Part shown: positions 7,306-15,473 of the stretch, in pieces
Numbering within the stretch: position 1 is the stretch's first letter
How the letters are laid out: every line of letters begins with the position of its first letter
Assembly: GCF_025751575.1 (NCBI RefSeq)
Contig: NZ_JAOWLA010000014.1
Location: 51,079 to 115,078, forward strand
DNA length: 64,000 nt
From: Albidovulum sediminicola
GTDB lineage: Bacteria; Pseudomonadota; Alphaproteobacteria; Rhodobacterales; Rhodobacteraceae
Direction of reading: 5' to 3'
Program-made: the position numbers and the translations under genes
The notes under the pieces: generated by a model
The model's input: only the letters and a program-made list of their open reading frames with translations
What the model was told of the DNA's origin: nothing
The model's database searches: none

Positions 7306-9383
7306 CCGGATCGACGGTGATCTTCGACCCGCTCCTGCCCTGGCCGGTGGTCTGGCTCGCGGCGGGTCTGGGCCTTGCCGTCGCGGCGCTGGCGCTCTGG
7401 CGCGGGCTGTCGGGCTGGTGGCTTCGGGCGCTTGCGGCGGCGGCGCTGACGCTTGCCCTGACCCAGCCCGCGCTTCAGCGGGAGGACCGCAAGCCCTTGT
7501 CGGACATCGTGCTTCTGCTGGTCGACCAAAGCGCCAGCCAGGGCCTGCCGGGCCGCGCCGACCAGACCGAGGCGGCGCTTGCCAGCGTGACCGCCGAGGT
7601 CGCGGCGCTGCCCAACACCGACCTGCGGGTGATCGAGGTCGGCGACGGGGAGGGCGACACCGGCACCCGCGCGATGACCGCGCTTGCCCAGGCTCTGGCG
7701 GAGGAACCACGCGGCCGCCTCGCCGGGGCGATCCTGATCACCGACGGCCAGATCCATGACCTGGACGCCGCCCCCGCGCTGCCCGCGCCGATGAACGTCC
7801 TGCTGACAGGCCGCGCCGAGGATTGGGACCGCCGGGTCGGCGTCCTGTCCGCCCCGGCCTTCGGCATCATCGGCGAGCCGCTTTCGATCCGCTTGAAGGT
7901 CGAGGACCAGGGGCGCGTGCCGGCGGCCGAGGCGGGCGGTTTCGTTCAGCTTTCGGTAACGGTCGATGGTGGCGAGCCGCAGGCCGTGGTCGTGCCGGTC
8001 AACACCGAGATTGAACTGCCGCTGACGCTTGATCACGGCGGCCACAACGTCATTCAGTTCGTCGTCGCCCCGGCCGCGGGCGAGTTGACCGACCGCAACA
8101 ACATGGCGGTGGTCGAGATCAACGGGGTGCGCGACCGGCTTCGCGTCCTCCTCGTCTCGGGCGAGCCGCATGCGGGCGAGCGGACATGGCGCAACCTGCT
8201 GAAATCCGACAGTGCCGTGGATCTCGTGCATTTCACGATCCTGCGCCCGCCCGACAAGCAGGACGGCGTCCCGGTCAGCGAGCTGTCGCTGATCGCCTTC
8301 CCGACGCGGGAGCTTTTCGTCGAGAAGATCACCGAGTTCGACCTGATCATCTTCGACCGTTACAAGCTGCGCGGCATCCTGCCCGCCTCCTACTTCGCCA
8401 ATATCCGGGACTACGTGCGCAACGGCGGCGCGGTGCTGGTGGCGGCGGGGCCGGATTTCGCCTCCGCCGAGAGCATCTACTATTCGTCGCTGGCCGATAT
8501 CCTGCCCGCCGCGCCCACGGGCCGCGTGATCGACGGGGGTTTCAAGCCCGCGCTGACCGACCTCGGTCGCCGCCATCCCGTGACCGAGGGGCTCGAGGAC
8601 TTCGCGCCCGATCCCGCAGCTGCGGACGGCAGTCCCGGCTGGGGTCGCTGGCTGCGCATGGTCGAGCTTGAGCCGCCGCAGGGGCAGGTCGTGATGGCAG
8701 GGGCGGGGGAGCGGCCGCTCCTGGTCCTGAACCGGGTGGGCGAGGGGCGGATCGCGCTTGTCGCCTCGGACCAGGCCTGGCTCTGGAGCCGGGGGTTTGA
8801 GGGCGGAGGGCCGCAGCTGGAACTGCTGCGCCGTCTGGCGCACTGGATGATGAAGGAGCCCGAGCTGGAGGAAGAGGCGCTGCTGGCGGAGGCGCAGGGG
8901 CTTGACCTGACGATCACGCGCCGGTCGCTGGCCGAGGGCGCGCGGCAGGTGACCGTGACCGGACCCGACGGTGCCGTGACCGATGTTCCGCTGACGGAGG
9001 CGGAGCCGGGGCGGTTCACCTCGACCTGGGCCGCGCCGGGCATGGGCCTTTACCGGCTGAGCGACGGGGACCTGACGCGGGTGGTCGTGGTCGGCCCCGC
9101 CGCGCCCCGCGAGTTCGAGGAGACGATCGCCACCACGGGAAAGCTCGCCCCCGTGGTGGCACCGACGAATGGCGGCTTCCTGCGGCTGGAGGACGGTCTG
9201 CCCGATGTCCGGCAGGTCCGCGCGGGCCGTCCCGCCACGGGGCGTGGCTGGGTCGGCATCACGCCGCGCGACGCCTATGTGACGCAAGACATCCGGGTGC
9301 TGCCGCTCTTGCCGGCCTGGCTGCTTCTGCTCTTGACCGCCGGTCTCAGCGTCGCGGCCTGGCTGAGGGAGGGGCGGCGCTAG
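7302..9383 (+). CDS. Membrane-anchored vWA/glutamine-amidotransferase-fold-like protein of the MoxR operon
   Basis: A 693-residue protein closing the MoxR operon. Two membrane segments lie near residues 13-50 and one near the C-terminus (LLPAWLLLLLTAGLSVAAWL). Between them is a degenerate vWA-like stretch (IVLLLVDQSASQG, lacking the full DxSxS MIDAS). A segment with the glutamine-amidotransferase-like fold seen in these operons follows (FDLIIFDRYKLRGILP, YVRNGGAVLVAAGP), then an Ig-like C-terminal region. No catalytic Cys-His-Glu set is evident, so it is probably structural or ligand-binding. It starts by ATGA overlap and is presumably co-expressed with moxR. Exact function is unknown. Confidence 0.85.
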   Translation: MTGSTVIFDPLLPWPVVWLAAGLGLAVAALALWRGLSGWWLRALAAAALTLALTQPALQREDRKPLSDIVLLLVDQSASQGLPGRADQTEAALASVTAEVAALPNTDLRVIEVGDGEGDTGTRAMTALAQALAEEPRGRLAGAILITDGQIHDLDAAPALPAPMNVLLTGRAEDWDRRVGVLSAPAFGIIGEPLSIRLKVEDQGRVPAAEAGGFVQLSVTVDGGEPQAVVVPVNTEIELPLTLDHGGHNVIQFVVAPAAGELTDRNNMAVVEINGVRDRLRVLLVSGEPHAGERTWRNLLKSDSAVDLVHFTILRPPDKQDGVPVSELSLIAFPTRELFVEKITEFDLIIFDRYKLRGILPASYFANIRDYVRNGGAVLVAAGPDFASAESIYYSSLADILPAAPTGRVIDGGFKPALTDLGRRHPVTEGLEDFAPDPAAADGSPGWGRWLRMVELEPPQGQVVMAGAGERPLLVLNRVGEGRIALVASDQAWLWSRGFEGGGPQLELLRRLAHWMMKEPELEEEALLAEAQGLDLTITRRSLAEGARQVTVTGPDGAVTDVPLTEAEPGRFTSTWAAPGMGLYRLSDGDLTRVVVVGPAAPREFEETIATTGKLAPVVAPTNGGFLRLEDGLPDVRQVRAGRPATGRGWVGITPRDAYVTQDIRVLPLLPAWLLLLLTAGLSVAAWLREGRR

Positions 9384-9392
9384 ACCCCGGGG

Positions 9393-9752
9393 CTACTTCG
9401 GCAGGTCCAGCCGGACCAGCCGGGGCGACCACCCGTCAAGATTGCAGCGCACCCGGATCAGCACATGGTCGAGCCCCGCGGGGATCGCGACCCCCGCGAG
9501 CGACCGGGTGAAGGGCTGCTCCTCGACATGGGGATGGCTCAGCAGGCGCGTGCCCAGCACCTGGCCGTCGGCACTCTCGATCTGCCAGGCGTTGGCGTAG
9601 TGATCCCAGCCGGTGTCGTGATGGGCGAGCGTCACGGAGATCGACCAGCCCTCGCCGGTGCGCGTGGCATGGGCGGCCAGAACCTCGGCCGTGTCGGCGG
9701 TGGCCGGACCGGCGGCGAGCGCGATCAGGAGGGGGAGCGTGATGCGTGTCAT
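9393..9752 (-). CDS. Small exported protein of unknown function
   Basis: About 119 residues. A signal peptide is clear (TRITLPLLIALAAGPATA, cleavage near residue 20). The mature part (AHHDTGWDHYANAWQI, LIRVRCNLDGWSPRLVRLDLP) looks like a small beta-sandwich with one cysteine. I do not recognise a characterised family. ATG 9752 gives a standard signal peptide; an in-frame ATG nine bases upstream (9761) would add MPP, and neither has a clear ribosome site. It converges on the MoxR operon with only 9 bp between the stop codons. Confidence 0.65.
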   Translation of the reverse strand: MTRITLPLLIALAAGPATADTAEVLAAHATRTGEGWSISVTLAHHDTGWDHYANAWQIESADGQVLGTRLLSHPHVEEQPFTRSLAGVAIPAGLDHVLIRVRCNLDGWSPRLVRLDLPK

Positions 9753-9789
9753 GGGCGGCATTCTGGCATAGATCGGGGCCGGTTGCCCT

Positions 9790-10491
9790 TCACATCGGCG
9801 TTCCCCGCATCAGGGTCTGGCGCGACTGCGAGGCGAATTCGCGCCGCCACAGGACGGCACCCGTCGCCAGGGTCGTCAGAAGAAGCGCCCAGGCCCCCAC
9901 CAGCCAGCCGAGCGCGCCAAGCGCGAAATAGATGGACCGCATGCCGCGATTGAAGTTCTTTGCGGCGGAGATGTTGATCTCGGCCGCCTGTTCGACCCGA
10001 AGCGCGGCATCCGTGTGCCCGGCGTCGTTCGGCACCGCCGCCATGATGATGGCGCAATAGCCGAACAGCCGGTGCGCCCAGACGAATTTCAGGAAGCTGT
10101 TGGTCAGGAACAGCAGGACCAGCAGGATCTTGACCTCCCACACGATGGCGGGGGCGGTCGACAGTGTCAGGTCCTGCGCCAGCCCCAACAGGCGTTCGGT
10201 ATTGCCGATCAGCGCCAGCCCCCCGCCGATGGCGATCATGCAGGCCGAGGCGAAGAAACTGGTCCCCTGGCGCAGGTTGGCCATGATCGCCGCGTCGAAC
10301 ATCCGCGCGTCGCGGGCGACGAACTGGCGCATCCATTCGCGGCGAAACCCCACCATCAGCACGGCAACCGATGGGCTGCCCGGCGCGGGATTCTCGATCC
10401 GCCAGCCAATCGCCAGCCAGGTCACGAGGATCAGGCCGACCGCCGAGAGGTCTATGGCGCCGAAATGCGTGAGGGCGGATTGAAGATTCAT
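9790..10491 (-). CDS. DUF599 domain-containing membrane protein
   Basis: A 233-residue inner-membrane protein with about four hydrophobic segments (residues 15-30, near 85-105, near 125-145, near 195-220). It carries the DUF599 hallmarks RREWM..FVARDARMFDAAIMANLRQGTSFFAS and FNRGMRSIYFALGALGWLVG. Function is unknown. I chose ATG 10491, starting NLQSALTHFG, rather than the longer open frame, because the DUF599 domain starts about 10 residues later and the upstream extension runs into the glcD regulatory region. It is divergent from glcD. Confidence 0.85.
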   Translation of the reverse strand: MNLQSALTHFGAIDLSAVGLILVTWLAIGWRIENPAPGSPSVAVLMVGFRREWMRQFVARDARMFDAAIMANLRQGTSFFASACMIAIGGGLALIGNTERLLGLAQDLTLSTAPAIVWEVKILLVLLFLTNSFLKFVWAHRLFGYCAIIMAAVPNDAGHTDAALRVEQAAEINISAAKNFNRGMRSIYFALGALGWLVGAWALLLTTLATGAVLWRREFASQSRQTLMRGTPM

Positions 10492-10539
10492 CGCGCCGCA
10501 GCGTAGCTTGTCGCGAGATTGCTTGCTATATGCTAATAT

Positions 10540-10558
10540 TGGTAATATTAATTTACCA
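10540..10558. promoter_or_regulatory. Palindromic operator candidate upstream of glcD
   Basis: The perfect inverted repeat TGGTAA-TATTAAT-TTACCA lies 18 bp before the glcD start, in an AT-rich patch. A weak promoter (TTGCTT at 10519-10524, TAATAT at 10543-10548) would overlap it. The TGGT...ACCA arms resemble FadR-subfamily GntR sites, the family of the glycolate regulator GlcC. The regulator itself is inference. Confidence 0.5.
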
Positions 10559-10576
10559 GATTTGCCGGAGGAGCCG

Positions 10577-12010
10577 ATGCACCTGCCCCCGCCTGATTCC
10601 GAGGTCCTTTCGAACAAGGCGCGCATCGTTGCCCGCCTGCGGGACGTGCTGCCCGAAGACGCCGTGATCGACGACCCGGCAGAGACGCGCGCCTATGAAT
10701 GCGACGGGCTGGCCGCCTATCGCTGCCCGCCGCTCGCGGCCGTTCTTCCCCGCACGACGGCAGAGGTCGCCGCCGCGCTGAAGGTCTGCCACGAGGAGGG
10801 TGTGCCGGTCGTGCCGCGCGGCTCGGGCACCTCGCTGGCCGGGGGCGCGCTTCCGACCGCCGATTGCGTGGTCCTCGGCGTCGCCCGCATGAACCGGGTG
10901 CTGGAGGTGGACTACCCCAACCGCTACATCCGGGTCGAGGCGGGCCGCACGAACCTGTCGGTGACCGGCGCGGTCGAATCCGATGGCTTCTTCTATGCGC
11001 CCGATCCCTCCAGCCAGCTGGCCTGCGCGATCGCCGGGAACATCGCGATGAATTCCGGCGGGGCGCATTGCCTGAAGTACGGGGTGACGACGAACAACCT
11101 CATGGGCGTGACGCTTGTCCAGATGGACGGGACCGTGGTGGAACTTGGCGGCGCGCATATGGATGCGGGCGGGCTTGACCTTCTGGGCGTGGTCTGCGGG
11201 TCGGAAGGGCAGTTGGGCGTCGTGACCGAGGCGGTGCTGCGCATCCTGCCCAAGCCCGAGGGCGCGCGCCCGGTGCTGATCGCTTTCGGGTCGAACGAGG
11301 TGGCCGGGGCCTGCGTGGCCGACATCATCAAGGCCGGCGTCCTGCCCGTCGCGATCGAGTTCATGGACCGGCCCTGCATCCGCGCCTGCGAGGACTTCGC
11401 CCATGCGGGTTATCCCGACTGCGAGGCATTGCTGATCGTCGAGGTCGAGGGCAGCCCGGCCGAGATCGACGAACAGCTGGGCCTGATCCGCCAGATCGCC
11501 GCGCGCCACAACCCGCTGGAGTTTCGCGAAAGCCGGTCCGAGGCGGAAAGCGCGAAGATCTGGCTGGGCCGGAAGTCCGCCTTCGGCGCGATGGGCCAGA
11601 TCAACGACTACATGTGCCTGGACGGCACCATCCCGGTCTCGACCCTGCCCTTGGTTCTGAAGCGCATCGGCGAGATGAGCCGGGAATTCGGGCTGGATGT
11701 CGCCAATGTCTTTCATGCGGGCGACGGCAACATGCATCCGCTGATCCTCTTCGATGCCAACAAGCCGGGCGATCTGGAACGCTGCGAGGCGCTGGGCGCG
11801 GCGATCCTGAAGCTCTGCGTCGAGGTGGGCGGCTGCCTGACCGGCGAACATGGCGTCGGCATCGAGAAACGCGACCTGATGACCGTGCAGTTTTCGCCCG
11901 AGGATCTGGAAGCGCAGATGCGGGTGAAGGATGTGTTCGATCCGAAATGGCTGCTGAATCCCGCGAAAGTGTTCCCGTTGTCGATCAGCGCCACGCGGCG
12001 CGCCGCATGA
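10577..12010 (+). CDS. glcD: Glycolate oxidase subunit GlcD (FAD-linked)
   Basis: A 477-residue FAD-binding catalytic subunit of glycolate dehydrogenase, oxidising glycolate to glyoxylate at the membrane. The PCMH-type FAD site is visible as PVVPRGSGTSLAGGALP (about residues 77-93), with DPSSQLACAIAGNIAMNSGG following. The C-terminal FAD-oxidase signature includes NVFHAGDGNMHP and GEHGVGIEKRD. Start ATG 10577 has GGAGGAG at 10567-10573. Longer in-frame extensions would run through the palindrome and are unlikely. glcE and glcF follow on the same strand, but an intergenic stem-loop repeat lies between glcD and glcE, which may set the ratio of subunits. Confidence 0.95.
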   Translation: MHLPPPDSEVLSNKARIVARLRDVLPEDAVIDDPAETRAYECDGLAAYRCPPLAAVLPRTTAEVAAALKVCHEEGVPVVPRGSGTSLAGGALPTADCVVLGVARMNRVLEVDYPNRYIRVEAGRTNLSVTGAVESDGFFYAPDPSSQLACAIAGNIAMNSGGAHCLKYGVTTNNLMGVTLVQMDGTVVELGGAHMDAGGLDLLGVVCGSEGQLGVVTEAVLRILPKPEGARPVLIAFGSNEVAGACVADIIKAGVLPVAIEFMDRPCIRACEDFAHAGYPDCEALLIVEVEGSPAEIDEQLGLIRQIAARHNPLEFRESRSEAESAKIWLGRKSAFGAMGQINDYMCLDGTIPVSTLPLVLKRIGEMSREFGLDVANVFHAGDGNMHPLILFDANKPGDLERCEALGAAILKLCVEVGGCLTGEHGVGIEKRDLMTVQFSPEDLEAQMRVKDVFDPKWLLNPAKVFPLSISATRRAA

Positions 12011-12019
12011 GGCCGGGCA

Positions 12020-12073
12020 GCGGGGGTTTTTCACCCCCGCACCCCCGGAAGGGTATTTCCGCAATGAAGAAGG
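12020..12073 (+). repeat. Intergenic stem-loop repeat between glcD and glcE
   Basis: Stem GCGGGGG/CCCCCGC (12020-12026 and 12034-12040) with loop TTTTTCA is followed by ACCCCCGGAAGGGTATTT and the tail CAATGAAGAAGG. It is the family member most like the one at 16033-16097. It lies within an otherwise continuous three-gene operon. Confidence 0.6.
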
Positions 12074-12095
12074 GCTGGGGGACGAAGGGTTGATC

Positions 12096-13208
12096 GTGAG
12101 GGTTTCAGACGAGGCGGAACTGGCCGAGGCGGTGCGCGCCGCTCAGGGGCCGCTGACCATCAGCGGCGGCGGGACGCGCGCTGTCGGACTTGCGACGGCG
12201 GGGATGGCCGGCGGCGGAGCAATCGACACCTCTGGCCTGTCGGGCATCAGGCTTTACGAGCCGGGCGCCCTGACGCTTGTCGCGGGTGCGGGGACGCCCT
12301 TGGCGGAGGTCGAGGCGGCCCTTGCCGCCGAGGGGCAGCGTCTGGCCTTCGAGCCTGCGGACTGGCGTGGCCTTCTGGGGACGCGGGGCGAGCCGACGGT
12401 TGGCGGCATGGTCGCGGCCAATGTCTCGGGCCCGCGTCGGGCGCAGGCCGGGGCTTGCCGCGACGCGCTTCTGGGTGTGCGCTTCGTCGATGGGGCGGGC
12501 GCGGTCGTGAAGAACGGCGGGCGGGTGATGAAGAATGTCACCGGCTACGATCTGGCTCGGCTGATGGCGGGATCCTGGGGCACGCTGGGCATCCTGACGG
12601 AAGTGTCGCTGAAGGTGCTGCCGGCCGCGGAGACCGCGGCCACGCTGGCGCTGCCGGGCGTGGGGGTCGAGGACGCCGCGGCGGCGCTTTCGGCCGCGCT
12701 GGGTTCCCCCTATGACATCACGGGCGCCGCGTTCCTGCCGGGGGCGGGGGCGCTGGTGCGGATCGAGGGATTCGCGCAATCGGTCGCCTATCGCGCTGGG
12801 CGGCTGGAGGCGCATCTCGCCCGGTTCGGCGAGGTGGTGCGCCGCGAGGACGGGGCCGCGCTGTGGCGGCAGGTCGCGGAGGTCGCGCCCTTCCAAGGTC
12901 GGGCCGGCGATGTCTGGCGCTTCTCGCTCAAACCCTCGGAGGCGGCGGAAGTCGCGCGGCGGCTTGAGGGGGAGGTCGTGCTGGACTGGGGGGGCGGCCT
13001 TCTTTGGGCGCTCCTGCCGGCTGGGACGGACGCGCGCGCCTTGGCGCGGCCTTACCACGGTCACGCGACCCTGTTTCGCGCCGATGCCGGAACGCGCGGG
13101 CAACTTCCTGTCTTCGAGCCGGAAGCGCCGGCGGTTCAGGTAATTACAAGCGGGCTTCGGGCGCGGTTCGATCCCCGGGGCATTCTCAATCCGGGGCGGA
13201 TGGGCTGA
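12096..13208 (+). CDS. glcE: Glycolate oxidase subunit GlcE (FAD-binding)
   Basis: A 370-residue FAD-binding subunit of glycolate dehydrogenase, homologous to the N-terminal half of GlcD. The FAD region shows ISGGGTRAVGL, TPLAEVEAALAAEGQRLAFEPADW and GTRGEPTVGGMVAANVSGPRR; VKNGGRVMKNVTGYDLARLMAGSWGTLG is typical of GlcE. It ends RFDPRGILNPGRM. I favour GTG 12096 as the start because GAAGGG (12084-12089) sits six bases upstream. An in-frame TTG at 12090 directly abuts that site. The stop overlaps the glcF ATG (TGATG). Confidence 0.93.
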   Translation: MRVSDEAELAEAVRAAQGPLTISGGGTRAVGLATAGMAGGGAIDTSGLSGIRLYEPGALTLVAGAGTPLAEVEAALAAEGQRLAFEPADWRGLLGTRGEPTVGGMVAANVSGPRRAQAGACRDALLGVRFVDGAGAVVKNGGRVMKNVTGYDLARLMAGSWGTLGILTEVSLKVLPAAETAATLALPGVGVEDAAAALSAALGSPYDITGAAFLPGAGALVRIEGFAQSVAYRAGRLEAHLARFGEVVRREDGAALWRQVAEVAPFQGRAGDVWRFSLKPSEAAEVARRLEGEVVLDWGGGLLWALLPAGTDARALARPYHGHATLFRADAGTRGQLPVFEPEAPAVQVITSGLRARFDPRGILNPGRMG

Positions 13209-14491
13209 TGCAGACGAATTTCACCGAAGACCAGCTCAAGGACCCGGGCATCGCGCGGGCGAACCAGATCCTGCGCTCCTGCGTGCATTGCGGGTTTTGC
13301 ACCGCGACCTGCCCGACCTACCAGGTGCTGGGCGACGAATTGGACAGCCCGCGCGGCCGCATCTACCTGATCAAGGAGATGCTGGAGACCGGGCGGCCGG
13401 CCGATGCGCGGACGGTCAAGCATATCGATCGCTGCCTGTCGTGCCTGGCCTGCATGACGACCTGCCCCTCGGGCGTGCATTACATGCACCTGATCGACCA
13501 TGCCCGCGCGCATGTGGAGGCGACCTATCGCCGGCCCTGGCGTGACCGCGCGCTGCGCTGGGTGCTGGCCAAGGTGATCCCGAACCCGACGGCCTTCCGG
13601 CTCTCGCTGCTCGGGGCCAAGATGGCGCGGCCCTTCGCTCGGTTCCTGCCGGACCCGCGGCTCAGGGCGATGGTGGCGATGGCGCCGAAGGCCATCCCGC
13701 CGGTCAGCCGCAATGACGACCCGCAGGTTTTCCCCGCGCGCGGCGAACGCAAGCTGCGCGTGGCCCTGATGACCGGCTGCGCGCAGAAGGCGCTGAACAC
13801 GGACATCAACGATGCGACGATCCGGCTGCTGCGCCGTCTGGGGTGCGAGGTTGTGGTGGCCCAAGGCGCGGGCTGCTGCGGGGCGCTGACCCATCACATG
13901 GGCCGCACGGACGAAAGCCACGCCTCGGCCGCGGCCAATATCCACGCCTGGATGGCCGAGAAGCGCGCCGGCGGGCTCGACGCGATCGTCATCAACACCT
14001 CGGGGTGCGGAACGACGGTCAAGGACTACGGCCATATGTTCCGCACCACCCCCCTTGCCGATGAGGCGGCGGAGGTCGCCGGGCTCGCCTGTGACATCTC
14101 GGAGCTTCTGGTGCGGCTGGCGCCCGAGGCCCGCGCGCCCGAGGCGCTGCGCGTGGCCTATCATGCCGCCTGTTCGCTCCAGCATGGGCAGAAGGTGAAG
14201 ACCGCGCCAAAGGACCTGCTGAAGGCGGCGGGGTTCGAGGTGGTCGAACCTGCCGACCCGCATCTGTGCTGCGGCTCCGCCGGGACCTACAACCTGCTTC
14301 AGCCCGAAATCTCGGGCGAACTGAAGCGGCGCAAGGTCGCGACGCTGGAGGCGAAGACGCCTGACGTGATCGCCGCCGGAAACATCGGCTGCATGATGCA
14401 GATCGGGTCGGGAACGCAGCGGCCGGTCGTTCACACGGTCGAACTGATCGATTGGGCGACCGGGGGGCCGAGGCCCCGTGCACTGGGTTGA
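13208..14491 (+). CDS. glcF: Glycolate oxidase iron-sulfur subunit GlcF
   Basis: A 427-residue iron-sulfur subunit passing electrons from the flavin subunits to the quinone pool. Two ferredoxin-type 4Fe-4S motifs are complete: C25-x2-C28-x2-C31-x3-C35 and C76-x2-C79-x2-C82-x3-C86. Two CCG-type segments follow (GAGCCGALTHHMGR and HLCCGSAGTYNLLQP), as in heterodisulfide-reductase-like subunits. The start ATG at 13208 shares a base with the glcE stop, so translation is coupled. Length is normal for GlcF. Confidence 0.96.
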   Translation: MQTNFTEDQLKDPGIARANQILRSCVHCGFCTATCPTYQVLGDELDSPRGRIYLIKEMLETGRPADARTVKHIDRCLSCLACMTTCPSGVHYMHLIDHARAHVEATYRRPWRDRALRWVLAKVIPNPTAFRLSLLGAKMARPFARFLPDPRLRAMVAMAPKAIPPVSRNDDPQVFPARGERKLRVALMTGCAQKALNTDINDATIRLLRRLGCEVVVAQGAGCCGALTHHMGRTDESHASAAANIHAWMAEKRAGGLDAIVINTSGCGTTVKDYGHMFRTTPLADEAAEVAGLACDISELLVRLAPEARAPEALRVAYHAACSLQHGQKVKTAPKDLLKAAGFEVVEPADPHLCCGSAGTYNLLQPEISGELKRRKVATLEAKTPDVIAAGNIGCMMQIGSGTQRPVVHTVELIDWATGGPRPRALG

Positions 14492-14567
14492 GGCTTGCGG
14501 CGCGGCGCCACGGCCTTAATCTTGCCCGAAGTGCCCGCGAAAATGGGGCCATGGATGGGATGGCCCT

Positions 14568-15353
14568 ATGCGCCGCGTGATCTTGCCCCTGATTCTTGCG
14601 CTTCTGCCCTTGGCCGCGCGCGCGGAGGACGCTGCGCTGCGCGCGCTGACCACGCTCGATTCCGTGCGCGGATGGGAGGCGGTGGGCCGCGTCGATGTGG
14701 GCCACGGGCGCGGCTTTTGCACCGGCACGCTGATCGAGCCCGATCTGGTGCTGACTGCCGCGCACTGCCTTTTCGATCCGACGACCAAGGCCCTGATGCC
14801 GCCCGCCGCATTCCAGTTCCGGGCGGGCTGGCAAAGCGGGCATGCGGCCGCCGTGCGGACGGCGCGGCGGGTGCTGCCGCATCCGGACTATGTCTTCGGG
14901 GCGGAGAACTGGATTTCCAAGGTTTCGGCCGATGTCGCGCTGATCGAGCTTGAGCTTCCGATCCGCCCGCCCACCGCAAATCCGTTGCCGACCGGGACAA
15001 GCCCCCGCCGGGGCGACCGGGTCGCGGTCCTTTCCTACGCGCGGGAGCGGTCCGAGACGCCCTCCTTCCAGTCCGAATGCCGGACCAAGGACCGCGCCGA
15101 GGGGGTGGTGGTGCTGAGTTGCGAGGTTGATTTCGGCGCCTCCGGCTCACCGGTTCTGAGCCTGACGGATGGTGCGCCGCGGATCGTCTCGGTCGTGTCG
15201 GGGATGGCCACGACGCCCGAGGGAACCGTGGCGCTGGGCATGTACCTGGAGCAGCGTCTGGCGGAGTTGCGGGCGATCTTCGACCAGAGCGGGACCAAGG
15301 GGCTTCCGGCCTTCACCAAGGGCACCTCGGGCGCGAAGTTCGTGAAGCCCTGA
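14568..15353 (+). CDS. Secreted trypsin-like serine protease (S1 family)
   Basis: A 261-residue exported protease. The signal peptide covers about residues 1-19 (RRVILPLILALLPLAARA). The catalytic triad can be read as H66 in LTAAHC, D122 in SADVALIEL and S192 in FGASGSPV. Cysteines around the His and Ser motifs fit disulfides. The GASGSP serine motif is the V8/glutamyl-endopeptidase-like variant of the classical GDSGGP, so specificity is uncertain. It lies 76 bp after glcF and 120 bp before the hsp20 gene. Likely role: periplasmic or extracellular proteolysis. Confidence 0.85.
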   Translation: MRRVILPLILALLPLAARAEDAALRALTTLDSVRGWEAVGRVDVGHGRGFCTGTLIEPDLVLTAAHCLFDPTTKALMPPAAFQFRAGWQSGHAAAVRTARRVLPHPDYVFGAENWISKVSADVALIELELPIRPPTANPLPTGTSPRRGDRVAVLSYARERSETPSFQSECRTKDRAEGVVVLSCEVDFGASGSPVLSLTDGAPRIVSVVSGMATTPEGTVALGMYLEQRLAELRAIFDQSGTKGLPAFTKGTSGAKFVKP

Positions 15354-15356
15354 GGG

Positions 15357-15385
15357 CTTGAAAGCCTGCAAATCCCTACCCAAAT
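15357..15385 (+). promoter_or_regulatory. Candidate RpoH (sigma-32) promoter for hsp20
   Basis: CTTGAAA at 15357-15363 and CCCAAAT at 15379-15385 are separated by 15 bp. This resembles the heat-shock consensus CTTGAAA / CCCCATnT, with one mismatch in the -10 core. It sits just after the protease stop codon and upstream of the folded leader of hsp20. Confidence 0.4.
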
Positions 15386-15393
15386 CGAAGGAA

Positions 15394-15469
15394 CCGGGGC
15401 GCCGTGACGGGTCCCGGCTTTCCTGCCCGTCCCTGCCTGGGAGGGCGTCAGCATCGCTCGATGGAGGAT
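15394..15469 (+). promoter_or_regulatory. ROSE-type RNA thermometer in the hsp20 leader
   Basis: Three consecutive hairpins can be drawn. They are 15394-15417 (CCGGG/CCCGG), 15425-15446 (GCCC-g-TCCC/GGGA-GGGC) and 15453-15469. The last pairs AUCGCUC with GAGGAU around loop GAUG, with a single bulged G (15456). It thereby buries the Shine-Dalgarno bases GGAGG (15463-15467). The bulged U(C/U)GCU opposite AGGA is the hallmark of ROSE elements, known upstream of small heat-shock genes in alphaproteobacteria. Expected effect: translation is blocked at low temperature and released by heat. Confidence 0.7.
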
Positions 15470-15473
15470 GACA

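Noticed and set aside
4519..9287. Very long open frames on the minus strand opposite the MoxR operon
   Set aside because: They are rich in Arg, Gln, His and Pro without family motifs, as expected for antisense frames of high-GC genes. The plus-strand genes have clear domains and ATGA overlaps.
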